NCBI GenBank assembly: GCA_009841725.1
Contig: VYGS01000035.1
Coordinates: 1-45,026 of the forward strand
Direction of reading: 5' to 3'
Source: Gammaproteobacteria bacterium
Lineage (GTDB): Bacteria > Pseudomonadota > Gammaproteobacteria > Arenicellales > Poriferihabitantaceae
DNA: 45,026 bases
Part shown: piece by piece, positions 25,111 to 33,231 of the stretch
Numbering within the stretch: the stretch's first letter is position 1
How the letters are laid out: every line of letters begins with the position of its first letter
Made by a program: the position numbers and the translations under genes
The notes under the pieces: model-generated
Database searches by the model: none
What the model saw: the letters and a program-made list of their open reading frames with translations, nothing else
What the model was told of the DNA's origin: nothing

Positions 25111-26478
25111 TCAGCGCGCCCGAATCCGGTCCAGCGTGCTTTCGACCGCGGCACCGATTTCGTAAAGTCTGCGATCATCCCCGTGCACCGACGAGACCAT
25201 CAATCCGACCGGCGCCCTCCCGGTATCGTGGCAGGGCACGGTCAGGGAACATCCGTCGAAATTGTTGGCCGTGACCGTGTTCCTCAGGCACTTCAGGTTG
25301 ATCCGCCTCGTGCTGGTCTCGATCTGGGCGTCGCTGATCTTCGGGGGCACGCACGCCACGGTTGGGCAGATCATCGCATCGAAGGCGCCCTGATGCATCG
25401 TGTCGGCGAAAGATCGCTTGAGGGCAAGCTGGGCCGCATAGCGCGCTTCCTGTTCATCCCGTGTGATGTCCTTGTAGGCAAGGATGCGCGAGTAGACATT
25501 CGGGTCGTATTCGTCTCCGTGCTCCTCCATCATGTCCCGGTGCAGCTGGTACGCCTCGTAACCCGCAATCGCCCGGTTCATGAACAGGTCGACACACTCG
25601 TTGATCACCGGCGCCGGCCGTCGTTCCACCGTGGCTCCGGCATCCGCCAGTCCCGCAACGGCGCGCTCAAAACACGCCTCGACTTCCGGATCGAGATCCT
25701 CCAGCACGACGCTTTGTGGAACCATCAGCCTGAGCCCGCCGACATTGGCGGATTTCAGCGCGGGAATGCGGCCGTGCCCGTCCCACTCCCCGCTGATCAG
25801 CCGATCGACGATGAAGCAGCTGTCGACATCGATTCCGATCGGCCCGGGCGCGTCAGAAGAGTGGGACAGCGGATAGACGCCCTGCAATGAAAACCTGCCA
25901 TGGCTCGGCTTGACCCCGACAACGGCGTTGAAAGCGGCGGGAATCCTGCACGAGCCGGCCGTGTCGGTACCCATCGAGACCGGAACGATCCCTTCGGCGA
26001 CACTGACCGCACTGCCGGAAGACGATCCGCCCGCCACTCTGGCGGACGACCTGTCCCAGATACTCCTGGGGGTTCCATAGTGCGGATTCATGCCCAAGCC
26101 GGAAAATGCGAATTCGCTCATGTTCGTGCGCCCGAGAAACAGGAATCCGGCTTTTCTCAAGGGCTTGAGCACCTTGCAATCGGACCTGGCCGGCCGGGCA
26201 TGACGCTTCAGGACCACCGACCCCGCAAGCGTGGGCTCTCCGCAAATATCGAACAGATCCTTGAGGGTGATCGGAATGCCGGAGAGGACCGGTCCGGTGC
26301 GATCCCTGTCCAGTCGCTGATCCGCGAGCCTCGCCTCTTCCAGTACCCTGTCGTCGAGTGCGGTGAATACACTGTCACTCGCCCGCGCCCGCTCGAGAGC
26401 GCCTGAAACAAGGGATTCCACCGTGATGTCCCGGTTCAGAATCTTCCGCGACAGCGTTCTCAGGCTGGATTGTCGCAT
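25111..26478 (-). CDS. Amidase-signature family hydrolase
   Basis: The 455-residue protein belongs to the amidase-signature family (relatives of GatA and of acylamide amidases). The Ser-cisSer-Lys triad is complete: Lys73 in ITLKDLFDICG, cis-Ser152 in GGSSSGSAVSVAEG and nucleophile Ser176 in GTDTAGSCRIPAA. No gatB or gatC lies beside it, so it is more likely a catabolic amidase than a tRNA amidotransferase subunit. It should cut a C-N amide bond and release ammonia. Its neighbour glnE controls ammonia assimilation, so the pair may link amide nitrogen use with glutamine synthetase, an inference from position. No signal peptide is seen. Confidence 0.85.
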   Translation of the reverse strand: MRQSSLRTLSRKILNRDITVESLVSGALERARASDSVFTALDDRVLEEARLADQRLDRDRTGPVLSGIPITLKDLFDICGEPTLAGSVVLKRHARPARSDCKVLKPLRKAGFLFLGRTNMSEFAFSGLGMNPHYGTPRSIWDRSSARVAGGSSSGSAVSVAEGIVPVSMGTDTAGSCRIPAAFNAVVGVKPSHGRFSLQGVYPLSHSSDAPGPIGIDVDSCFIVDRLISGEWDGHGRIPALKSANVGGLRLMVPQSVVLEDLDPEVEACFERAVAGLADAGATVERRPAPVINECVDLFMNRAIAGYEAYQLHRDMMEEHGDEYDPNVYSRILAYKDITRDEQEARYAAQLALKRSFADTMHQGAFDAMICPTVACVPPKISDAQIETSTRRINLKCLRNTVTANNFDGCSLTVPCHDTGRAPVGLMVSSVHGDDRRLYEIGAAVESTLDRIRAR

Positions 26479-26610
26479 CGCATGTCCCTTGGAAGTTTGA
26501 CCACGCGAACCGGCAGCACCGCCGATTCAGAGAGCCCCATACTAACCCACACGATCAATCGCAATCAACGATTGCCGGAACCCGGATTCCTGCCAGCCTT
26601 TTCCCGATCC

Positions 26611-27039
26611 CTAGAACGTTGCGCAGACCTCGCTACTGACACGCAAGACGGACTGCTGGTTGAAAGAGCGCTTGTATGACTCGGCAATCTCGCGGGTGCG
26701 CAGACCGGCGCCATCCTGTGGCGGGGCGAGAACGATGACCAGCTTTGTCCTCTCCCGGATAATGTTGCCGGAGTCTTCGCGCCACTGACCCGCGGCATCA
26801 AGGACGGTCAGGCCGTCGGGAAACCGGGACGTGATCTCGGTGGCGAGAAACGCGTCCCATGCCTCATCGCTGACCACCTCGACGTTGCCGCTGTTGCGCC
26901 CGAAAAACAACCGGTGCTCGATGAATTTCTCAAACCCCTCAGAGCAAGACGATGCCTCGACCCTGGGCGGACTGGCCAGACTCCAGGCAAGCAGTGCAAC
27001 AACGACTCCCAGATGGGTCATGTACTTTGAATTTCTCAT
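26611..27039 (-). CDS. Secreted DUF3574-family protein
   Basis: The 142-residue product begins with a short positively charged segment and a hydrophobic stretch (THLGVVVALLAWSLA) ending near VEASS, a plausible Sec signal. The rest matches DUF3574, recognised by FIEHRLFFGRNSG, SRFPDGLTVLDAAGQWR and SYKRSFNQQSVLRVSSEV. The function of the domain is unknown to me. The two cysteines at SSCSEG and EVCATF could pair in the periplasm. It is separate from the amidase gene by 132 bases and is divergent from the TauD-type gene. An in-frame ATG six residues in could be the real start. Confidence 0.75.
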   Translation of the reverse strand: MRNSKYMTHLGVVVALLAWSLASPPRVEASSCSEGFEKFIEHRLFFGRNSGNVEVVSDEAWDAFLATEITSRFPDGLTVLDAAGQWREDSGNIIRERTKLVIVLAPPQDGAGLRTREIAESYKRSFNQQSVLRVSSEVCATF

Positions 27040-27400
27040 GGTCTTTGTGTGGATAGATTCTGGTTTCAGGTGGCGGTAATGGAAGGTATGTTAAGGAATA
27101 CGGAGTGCAAGTTAAAGCCTTTCAACTCCATAACCGATGGTCGGCGTATCGACCTGCATGTCCGCCACAAATCCGAAGAATACGGAACCCGAAATACAGA
27201 CAAGTTCATTGAGTAAACCCACTCAATGCAGTACAAATTTGCCTCCAGCCCTCTGCGGCAAGCAATCATGCATTGCGTGCTCCAATTTCTTGCTCCTGAA
27301 CAGGGTCCGGGGAGCGCTTGATACTGTCGGTTTTTTTGTGCAAAAATGGCAAACCCTCACGGGTCCCAAAATGATTGCTTTCATGTTACAGGGGTCTGAT
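27040..27400. other. Divergent intergenic region before the TauD-type gene
   Basis: No gene is supported in this 361-base stretch. It is AT-richer than the surrounding genes and holds a perfect short dyad at 27207-27228 and a run of seven T at about 27331. An AGGGGT ribosome-binding site stands just before the ATG at 27401. Open frames here encode no recognisable protein. Confidence 0.5.
27207..27228. promoter_or_regulatory. Perfect inverted repeat CATTGAGT-n6-ACTCAATG
   Basis: An eight-base dyad with a six-base spacer lies between two divergent genes, 173 bases before the TauD-type start. Spacing and symmetry suit a dimeric regulator's operator, though a small terminator hairpin is also possible. 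No regulator gene is beside it. Confidence 0.35.
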
Positions 27401-28228
27401 ATGAATATAGAGCGGATCACTCCGGCCATTGGGGCAACCATATCCGGGATCGATCTTTCCAGAAGCCTGAATTCCGATATTGCCGAGGCCGTCTATCAGG
27501 CGCTTCTCAAGCACCTTGTTCTGGTGATTCCCGGACAGGATTTGAGCGCGGCCCGGCAGCTTGAATTTGCGGAAATGTTCGGAGAGATCGACCAGCCTCA
27601 TCATTCCTATCCGCACGTGGACGGCCTGCCACAGGTGACCTTGCTCGAAAACGATGCCGACCGCCCCCCGGACACCCATGAATGGCACGCTGACCTGACT
27701 TTCAGGGAAAATCCGCCCTTTGCGTCCGTGCTGCATTCGAAAATTCTCCCCGAATGCGGTGGCGACACCATCTGGTCCAGCATGTATGCCGCCTATGAAC
27801 GGCTGACCGACTCGATGAAGGCCGAACTGGCCGAGCTCGAGGCCATTCACGATCCGGGATCGTTTCGCAACTCTTTCATGGGGCCTAACAAGAGCAGCAA
27901 ATCCCTCGACCGGCGCATGTACGAGGAGGGATCCGCCCTGCATCCGGTAATCCGGGTTCACCCCGGCACGGGCCGGAAATACCTGTATGTCAACGAGGGC
28001 TTCACGATGCAGATATACGGACATTCGATGCCCGACAGCAATCGATTGCTCCAGTATCTGTTCAATCACATCAACCAGCCCGAGTTCCAGTTCCGCCATC
28101 GCTGGAACACCGGCGATCTTGTCATGTGGGACAACCGCGTTACCCAACACTATGCGGTCAACGATTACATGCCCCACTATCGCCGCATGCATCGCGTCAC
28201 GATCATCAACGACTGTCACACCGGGTAA
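27401..28228 (+). CDS. TauD/TfdA-family Fe(II)/2-oxoglutarate dioxygenase
   Basis: The ATG at 27401, after AGGGGT, gives 275 residues beginning MNIERITPAIGATISGIDLS, the standard N-terminus of TauD-type oxygenases; upstream in-frame sequence is unrelated. The iron site is HEWHADLTF (His-x-Asp) and a distal His in WDNRVTQHYAVNDY. The 2-oxoglutarate-binding Arg is in YRRMHRVTI. Members of the family hydroxylate a substrate next to a heteroatom and release, for example, sulfite from taurine; the substrate here is not set by sequence. The next gene starts 20 bases downstream, so they are probably co-transcribed. Confidence 0.88.
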   Translation: MNIERITPAIGATISGIDLSRSLNSDIAEAVYQALLKHLVLVIPGQDLSAARQLEFAEMFGEIDQPHHSYPHVDGLPQVTLLENDADRPPDTHEWHADLTFRENPPFASVLHSKILPECGGDTIWSSMYAAYERLTDSMKAELAELEAIHDPGSFRNSFMGPNKSSKSLDRRMYEEGSALHPVIRVHPGTGRKYLYVNEGFTMQIYGHSMPDSNRLLQYLFNHINQPEFQFRHRWNTGDLVMWDNRVTQHYAVNDYMPHYRRMHRVTIINDCHTG

Positions 28229-28248
28229 TTGCCGCCGGGTCGCCGAGT

Positions 28249-29109
28249 GTGAAGATTGTCACCTACAACGTCCAGTACGGACTCGGCAGCGATCTCAAGT
28301 TCGATCTCGAGCGGATCGCCGGGGAGCTTGAAGGGGCCGACGTCATGGCCCTGCAGGAAGTCGAGCGATTCTGGACCCGCAGCGGGAACACCGACCAGTT
28401 GGCCTTCTTTACCGAACGCTTCCCGGATCACTACTGGGCGTATGGACCGGGTGTCGATCTCCATCTTCCGGGCAGCCTCCCGAAGGACAACCGTCGGCGG
28501 CAGTTCGGGAACATGGTCCTCAGCAGGTATCCGATCTCATTCATCCGGAATCACTTTCTGCCAAAGCGAAGCAGTATCGGTCCTCTCAGCATTCAAAGAA
28601 CGGCTCTTGAGACGACCCTACTGATCGGGGATTTTCCGCTCAGGGTGTATTCGATCCACTTGACCCATATCTCGAGCCAGACACGACAGGATCAGGTGCG
28701 ACGCATCCTGCAGATTCACCGCGATGCCGTTCATGAGGGATTCCCGCTCTCCTTCGGCTCCTCGGGGCTGAATCTCGAACCCGATGTCCCCGACCGGTCC
28801 GTGGCCGACCAGGCGATCCTGCTTGGTGATTTCAACTTCGCGCCCGACAGTCCGGAATATCAAATGATTGTCGGGCCCCAAAGCGATTACGGAGGACATG
28901 TCATCAGCGAAGACGGTTTCATCGATGCCTGGACATTTTGCGGAGGAGATCCGATGTCTGGACATACCGGCCACACCTTGACGGGGCCCACGCGCATGGA
29001 CTACTGTTTCGTGAGCACTCCGATCAGGAACCGGATCGCATCATGCCGGGTGGACGAGAATGCGAACGGTTCCGATCATCAGCCCGTATGGCTGGAATTC
29101 GACCTGTGA
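28249..29109 (+). CDS. Endonuclease/exonuclease/phosphatase (EEP) family hydrolase
   Basis: The GTG at 28249 gives 286 residues starting VKIVTYNVQYGLG, a typical EEP start. Catalytic landmarks are MALQEVERFW (Glu metal ligand), ILLGDFNFAPDSPEY (Asp-Asn) and NGSDHQPVWLEFD (Asp-His). The family includes nucleases, sphingomyelinases and inositol phosphatases, and the fold alone does not decide among them. No secretion signal is seen. It lies 20 bases after the TauD-type gene. Because it has SSQTRQDQVRRILQIHRDAV, a helical segment common in the small stand-alone phosphodiesterase group, a soluble phosphodiesterase is a fair guess. Confidence 0.8.
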   Translation: MKIVTYNVQYGLGSDLKFDLERIAGELEGADVMALQEVERFWTRSGNTDQLAFFTERFPDHYWAYGPGVDLHLPGSLPKDNRRRQFGNMVLSRYPISFIRNHFLPKRSSIGPLSIQRTALETTLLIGDFPLRVYSIHLTHISSQTRQDQVRRILQIHRDAVHEGFPLSFGSSGLNLEPDVPDRSVADQAILLGDFNFAPDSPEYQMIVGPQSDYGGHVISEDGFIDAWTFCGGDPMSGHTGHTLTGPTRMDYCFVSTPIRNRIASCRVDENANGSDHQPVWLEFDL

Positions 29110-29145
29110 GGTCGCATGTCCCTGTACCACGGTCCCGCATACACG

Positions 29146-29175
29146 TTGCTTTCTGCGCCCCGATTCCGGTATGAT
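29146..29175 (+). promoter_or_regulatory. Candidate sigma70 promoter for tpiA-secG
   Basis: TTGCTT (29146-29151) and TATGAT (29170-29175) are 18 bases apart and lie about 70 bases before the tpiA ATG. The -10 matches five of six consensus bases; the -35 matches three. Confidence 0.45.
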
Positions 29176-29246
29176 CCGCCCTTGCTTTCGGAGGCCCGCC
29201 ACTGTTCCGGGCAGATTCCAGGGCAAACCGATTTTGTACCCCTGAC

Positions 29247-29996
29247 ATGCGAAAAACACTCATCGCCGGAAACTGGAAGATGAACGGCCGAAAGGCCATG
29301 GCTGTCGAGTTGTGCTCGGACATCGTGAAGGGATTTTCGGAACTGAAAGGCATTGATGTCGCCATCTGCCCTCCTTTCACTCTGCTGGACACGGTTCATG
29401 AGGCGATTGCCGACAGCGCATGCATGCTGGGCGCCCAGGACATGGACCTTCACGACGATGGCGCGTATACTGGGCAAGTTTCGGCCGGGATGCTGAAAGA
29501 CTGCGGATGCGAACTGGTCATTCTTGGCCACTCGGAGCGGCGCACCCTGTACGGGGAAACCGACCGGTCCGTGACCGACAAGACGGAAGTCGCCCTCAAG
29601 AACGGGATACGGCCCATCGTCTGCGTCGGCGAGACACGGGAAGAGCGGGAAGGCGGCCAGGTTGAAAGCGTGGTTGCAGGGCAGTTGCGATCTGTCATCG
29701 ACGGAGTCGGTATTGATTCTTTCGCGGACGTGATCATCGCCTATGAACCCGTATGGGCCATCGGCACCGGCCTGACGGCGACACCCGAACAGGCCCAGAC
29801 GATGCATGCCTTTATCCGGAATCTTCTCGCTGACAGGGACCGTGAAACGGCCAGCGCCTGCCGTCTTCTCTACGGAGGGAGCATGAAGGCTGACAACGCT
29901 GCCGACCTGCTGGGTTGTCCGGACATCGACGGCGGATTGATCGGCGGCGCCTCGCTGGCTGCCGAGGATTTTCTGGGAATTTGCAAGGCAGCCTGA
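29247..29996 (+). CDS. tpiA: Triosephosphate isomerase
   Basis: The 249-residue enzyme interconverts glyceraldehyde-3-phosphate and dihydroxyacetone phosphate in glycolysis and gluconeogenesis. The whole active site is present: Asn9 and Lys11 in AGNWKMN, His95 in ILGHSERR, and Glu167 in AYEPVWAIGTG, plus the phosphate loop LLYGGSMKADNA and the SerGly-type end GGLIGGASL. Length is normal for bacteria. It is followed 28 bases later by secG, an arrangement common in Gammaproteobacteria. Confidence 0.97.
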   Translation: MRKTLIAGNWKMNGRKAMAVELCSDIVKGFSELKGIDVAICPPFTLLDTVHEAIADSACMLGAQDMDLHDDGAYTGQVSAGMLKDCGCELVILGHSERRTLYGETDRSVTDKTEVALKNGIRPIVCVGETREEREGGQVESVVAGQLRSVIDGVGIDSFADVIIAYEPVWAIGTGLTATPEQAQTMHAFIRNLLADRDRETASACRLLYGGSMKADNAADLLGCPDIDGGLIGGASLAAEDFLGICKAA

Positions 29997-30024
29997 CCTC
30001 GAGTCATCTGCCATGACGTGAAAT

Positions 30025-30387
30025 ATGATGGTTTCGAATTTACTTCTGGTCGTGCATCTGATCGTTGCGCTGGCCATCATCGTGCTGGTGCTCCTGCAAC
30101 AGGGAAAGGGAGCCGACATGGGCGCCGCTTTCGGCGGCGGATCGTCCCAGACGCTCTTCGGAGCAAGAGGGTCGGCAAACTTTCTGACCCGGCTGACTTC
30201 GGGCCTTGCAATCGTTTTCTTCCTGACCAGCCTGGTGCTGGCTTTTCTCTTTACCCGGCATACCGAGGACATCAGCATCGTTGACGAGTCGACAGTCGTC
30301 CAGCCGGCGGACAGCCTCACGGATGCAGTTCCCGAAGTTGAAGAAAGCGGTTCCGGAGAATCCGACGTGCCCGCGGCACCGGAGTAG
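30025..30387 (+). CDS. secG: Preprotein translocase subunit SecG
   Basis: The 120-residue protein is the auxiliary SecG subunit of the SecYEG channel. Two membrane segments (NLLLVVHLIVALAIIVLVLL and LTSGLAIVFFLTSLVLAFLF) flank the conserved LQQGKGADMGAAFGGGSSQTLFGARGSANFL loop. The acidic C-terminus (SADSLTDAVPEVEESGSGE-like) is typical. Two ATGs stand side by side (30025 and 30028), and either could be used. It sits between tpiA and a tRNA-Leu gene, the same order as in many Gammaproteobacteria. Confidence 0.93.
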   Translation: MMVSNLLLVVHLIVALAIIVLVLLQQGKGADMGAAFGGGSSQTLFGARGSANFLTRLTSGLAIVFFLTSLVLAFLFTRHTEDISIVDESTVVQPADSLTDAVPEVEESGSGESDVPAAPE

Positions 30388-30466
30388 CATGCTCCGGGGA
30401 AAGCCGCTCCTGGAATTGACTGCAGGAACCGGTCGATGCCGGACAACCCTGGGTGCTCCTGAAGAA

Positions 30467-30496
30467 TTCAGATTGGACGCAATGGCATAGTACAAT
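30467..30496 (+). promoter_or_regulatory. Candidate tRNA-Leu promoter
   Basis: TTCAGA (30467-30472) and TACAAT (30491-30496) are 18 bases apart, placing a start site about 20 bases before the tRNA gene. The -10 is good (five of six), the -35 weak. Confidence 0.4.
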
Positions 30497-30522
30497 CCGA
30501 TTGCTCGACGAAATTCACGATT

Positions 30523-30607
30523 GCCGAAGTGGTGGAACTGGTAGACACGCTATCTTGAGGGGGTAGTGGAGAGATCCGTGCGGGTTCGAGTCCCGCCTTC
30601 GGCACCA
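30523..30607 (+). tRNA. tRNA-Leu, anticodon GAG
   Basis: The 85-base gene folds as a class II tRNA. The acceptor GCCGAAG (30523-30529) pairs with CTTCGGC (30597-30603), followed by the discriminator A and an encoded CCA. The anticodon loop TTGAGGG places GAG at 30557-30559, which reads CUC and CUU. The T-arm GCGGG-TTCGAGT-CCCGC and a long variable arm are present. It closely resembles the E. coli leuU gene, which likewise lies after secG. Confidence 0.95.
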
Positions 30608-30869
30608 ATCACGTCTGCGCAGGGAAGATGTTCCGGCTGTATTCGCGATCATCCAGTCCGGCAAGTCCGAGGCGACAAAAAGGATTCACCGCCGCATCCG
30701 GACGCTGCCATGCAGGGGGCTTCCCGCAACAATGCGAACAAATCGAGGCCTCGACAACGGACTGTCATCTGAATTTGCCCTGCTGTTTATCCTCCTGACC
30801 GCCCTCCACTTCGCCGAGACTGAAAGCTGCTGACAGTTCTCCAAGGAAAGCGGGAAATCGCCAGTCGGA
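30608..30869. other. Gap between tRNA-Leu and the AAA/DUF4143 gene
   Basis: No gene, element end or copy of the tRNA 3' end is seen in these 262 bases. The gammaproteobacterial genes usually found next (metY-rimP-nusA or nuo) are absent, so this is where synteny breaks. Confidence 0.5.
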
Positions 30870-32324
30870 TCAAGGTGGCGGACAAGGCTCATGTCCAGTG
30901 AACTCCCGGACCTGTGCGTCAAAGTCGGCAAGGCGACCGCGTACTGCGCCAACGCCGTAATGAAAGGCGAGTACAGCCGCGGGCCATTGCCGCACTTCGG
31001 TATCGCCAATGACCTTCTTGCCAAACTGGCTGCGTGTTGACGCCCAGGCCATCTGGAGCGGGTTCCTGTGTATAAACTTCATCAAGCCCTTGAGGTCTTC
31101 CGGCTTGTTGACATACCTGTCACTCCACTTGATTTCCAGCACACCGGTCGGTTTCAGCAATGGCGAAGACTCCACTAGATCCACTTCGCAATCCTGCTTA
31201 CCCCACTGGGCATAATTCAGGCGAGCGCCCTCATGGAAGCGTTGCGCGAACAGCGCAGTTTCCACCAGATGCCCGAATTCTCTCTCATCGGGCTGTCTGG
31301 CACCGAACAGACCGGTATACATGGCCGAGTTGGTCAAATACACCTTGAAATTGCGTTCTCGTCGATACCGACGACCATCCTGATCGACCCGGAAAACCCT
31401 CTTGACAAGGAAAGCCGCCTCCAGATACTCGATGTACTTCTGGATGGTCTGCTTGCCGACACCGCTACGCTGGGACAATTGCTCGAAGGAAACCTGCTCG
31501 GCCGTATTGAATGCCAGCAACGTGAACAATGAATTAAGTTCCTGGATATCATTGATGCCATACAACTGTGGCAGATCACGCAACAATACCTTGTCAACAA
31601 TGTCCGATTTGACAAAGCGAATCGGGTCGCTGCGCACAGTTGGCGATAGCGCCAGTTCCGGATAACCCCCAAAGTTCACATAATCCACGAACTGCGCATT
31701 CAACCGCCCGATATCACGCAACACGTAACTGTTGGGACGATCTTCCCATATGACGGCTTCGTCCCTGCGAAGATCCAGATATTCCGAAAAAGTCAGCGGC
31801 GGCAGCAGAAAGTCGGTGAAGCGCCCGGCGCCGGACTCGGTGCTCTGGCGTTTGAGTGCCGCCGCTGCCGATCCGGATACAAGCAAACGCAGGTCGGAAC
31901 GATGATCGACCAGGGGCTTCAGGTGTTTTTCCCAATCCTTGTGCGACTGGATTTCATCGAAAAACAGATAACGCAATCCCTCGCCGCCGGGCGTCGCCGC
32001 CTCGACCTGCTGCACAAGCGCCTCCAGCGATTGACCATGCAGCAGTGGATGATCCATCTCCACATAAGCTATCCGCCGAGCATCGACCTTGTCGTCCAGA
32101 AGTCTGGCGATCAGGTGCCGGATCAAAATAGTCTTGCCGACCCGACGCGGCCCAAGCAACACCACGGCACGGCGCAATCCGGGCTCCACCAACAGTTGCC
32201 GTACCGGATCCAGATAGGCGCGAGGACGCAACGCAAGCGTCTCGTCATCCACTTGACTGCTGCGCCACCACGGATTCAGACGCTTAAGATGGTCTATAAC
32301 TTGTTGATTAGAAAAATCTTTCAT
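30870..32324 (-). CDS. AAA ATPase with C-terminal DUF4143 domain
   Basis: The 484-residue protein has an N-terminal AAA_14 ATPase: Walker A LLGPRRVGKTILIRHL, Walker B RYLFFDEIQSHKDWEKHLKPL and sensor LRLLVSGSAAAALK. It is followed by LLPPLTFSEYLDL and the DUF4143 half, with SFEQLSQRSGVGKQTIQKYIEYLEAAFLVKRVF (a winged-helix-like part) and QWGKQDCEVDLVE with LEIKWSDRY, which looks like a restriction-endonuclease-like D-x-E-x-K core. The family is widespread, patchy and of unsettled function. It stands alone just after a tRNA gene, on the opposite strand, a location typical of horizontally acquired DNA. The ATG at 32324 has no clear ribosome-binding site. Confidence 0.85.
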   Translation of the reverse strand: MKDFSNQQVIDHLKRLNPWWRSSQVDDETLALRPRAYLDPVRQLLVEPGLRRAVVLLGPRRVGKTILIRHLIARLLDDKVDARRIAYVEMDHPLLHGQSLEALVQQVEAATPGGEGLRYLFFDEIQSHKDWEKHLKPLVDHRSDLRLLVSGSAAAALKRQSTESGAGRFTDFLLPPLTFSEYLDLRRDEAVIWEDRPNSYVLRDIGRLNAQFVDYVNFGGYPELALSPTVRSDPIRFVKSDIVDKVLLRDLPQLYGINDIQELNSLFTLLAFNTAEQVSFEQLSQRSGVGKQTIQKYIEYLEAAFLVKRVFRVDQDGRRYRRERNFKVYLTNSAMYTGLFGARQPDEREFGHLVETALFAQRFHEGARLNYAQWGKQDCEVDLVESSPLLKPTGVLEIKWSDRYVNKPEDLKGLMKFIHRNPLQMAWASTRSQFGKKVIGDTEVRQWPAAVLAFHYGVGAVRGRLADFDAQVREFTGHEPCPPP

Positions 32325-32506
32325 TCAATAAGTCAATTAAACATACTTCCATGTGCTTAACTCTATCATACGCAACAGTACAGACAAAGACATCTCGCAA
32401 GCTCGAATGGCAGGGAGATGGATTCCGATGCCCCTTGATACCGATTATCCGGCGACCTGTCGATGACTTCATTCCTTTGAATCTTGACAAATCGTCCATG
32501 GAACTT

Positions 32507-32545
32507 AAATACAACAAAATTGTTGTCAACAATTTTGTTGTATTT
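32507..32545. repeat. Perfect 39-base palindrome (18-base arms, 3-base centre)
   Basis: The left arm AAATACAACAAAATTGTT (32507-32524) is exactly complementary to the right arm AACAATTTTGTTGTATTT (32528-32545) around GTC. Each half also contains its own near-palindrome, CAACAA-AA-TTGTTG and CAACAA-TT-TTGTTG, so the site looks like two adjacent operator-type dyads. It lies about 180 bases upstream of the DUF4143 gene on that gene's strand. It could be an autoregulatory operator or a strong hairpin; sequence alone does not decide. Confidence 0.8.
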
Positions 32546-32569
32546 TGACTGCGGCCACTTGTCATGATT

Positions 32570-32610
32570 CGCCTTGACCGACGCCTCGGGCATGCTTCTC
32601 GGTCAAGGCG
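32570..32610 (-). terminator. Stem-loop after the retropepsin-like gene
   Basis: Twelve base pairs (CGCCTTGACCGA with TCGGTCAAGGCG) surround a 17-base loop, starting 61 bases past the stop of the minus-strand aspartic protease gene. No T-run follows on that strand, so termination may depend on Rho or the stem may protect the mRNA end. Confidence 0.45.
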
Positions 32611-32670
32611 GGATGAATGAAACTGCGGGAGGAGTTGGAATGCTGAGATTCCCCAAGGCGTGTCAGACCC

Positions 32671-33231
32671 TCAATGCCGCTGAACCAGCGACAATTGGCC
32701 GTCTTTCTGCACAAGTTCGAGATGCTTGAGAAAGCTCATCCCGAGCAACACCTCGTCTCCCTGCATATAAGGATTGATGTTCGCCCTGACGTTGGAGATC
32801 CTTATGCTTCCGAGCTCGACACTGTCGAGCCGCGTGTCGAAAACCCGGATGGTGCCGTTCGCCGTACGGGTGATCACCGGCTGACCGGGCTCGAGAGACG
32901 TACTGCCCGCCACTTCGAGGGGAACGCTGACGTCCGTCGCTCCGGTGTCAAGCAGAAATTTTACGGGATGACCGTTGATCCGGCCTGTGGCGACATAGTG
33001 ACCCTGCCGATTCTGTTTCAGCACGACCCTGCTCTCGAGCACGGTGCTTGAAGATTCCGGATGACGGTTCGGATTGAATTGCCTCTCCAGCACATCGCTG
33101 AACACGAAGGCCAGCAATCCCATCAGGATGATCCAGAACAGGATGATCATGCCGACACCGTAACGCCGGGTCTCCGCATGACGCCCGAATGCGGAGCGAT
33201 AACGGAACGGTCGTTTGTCCTCCCGACTCAT
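32671..33231 (-). CDS. Membrane-anchored retropepsin-like aspartic protease (TIGR02281 type)
   Basis: The 186-residue protein has a short basic N-terminus, one membrane segment (VGMIILFWIILMGLLAFVF) and a periplasmic domain carrying the retropepsin motif VKFLLDTGATDVSVP, whose Asp is catalytic. The end of the fold follows (NINPYMQGDEVLLGMSFLKHLELVQ). It has one Asp-Thr-Gly per chain, so it must work as a dimer. The clan AA, TIGR02281-type proteins are common in Proteobacteria; substrates are unknown to me. It follows soxG by 94 bases on the same strand and could be the last gene of that transcript, although its function is unrelated. Confidence 0.82.
   Translation of the reverse strand: MSREDKRPFRYRSAFGRHAETRRYGVGMIILFWIILMGLLAFVFSDVLERQFNPNRHPESSSTVLESRVVLKQNRQGHYVATGRINGHPVKFLLDTGATDVSVPLEVAGSTSLEPGQPVITRTANGTIRVFDTRLDSVELGSIRISNVRANINPYMQGDEVLLGMSFLKHLELVQKDGQLSLVQRH

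Larger units (their letters stand above)
32325..32670. other. Non-coding region upstream of the DUF4143 gene with two inverted repeats
   Basis: Between two minus-strand genes lie 346 bases without a supported gene. Open frames of 63-85 codons exist on both strands but encode nothing recognisable, and several are artefacts of the palindrome at 32507-32545. A second stem-loop lies at 32570-32610. The AT content is locally high around the palindrome. Confidence 0.5.

Noticed and set aside
23906-25165. A 419-codon plus-strand frame
   Set aside because: Antisense to glnE; no family features.
32308-32565. Short open frames (63-85 codons) just upstream of the DUF4143 gene
   Set aside because: No ribosome-binding site or known motif; several codons come from the palindrome at 32507-32545, which reads similarly on both strands.
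30608-32670. Direct repeat of the tRNA-Leu 3' end as an attachment site
   Set aside because: I looked for a copy of the TTCGAGTCCCGCCTTCGGC end beyond the DUF4143 gene and did not see one, so no integration boundary is claimed.
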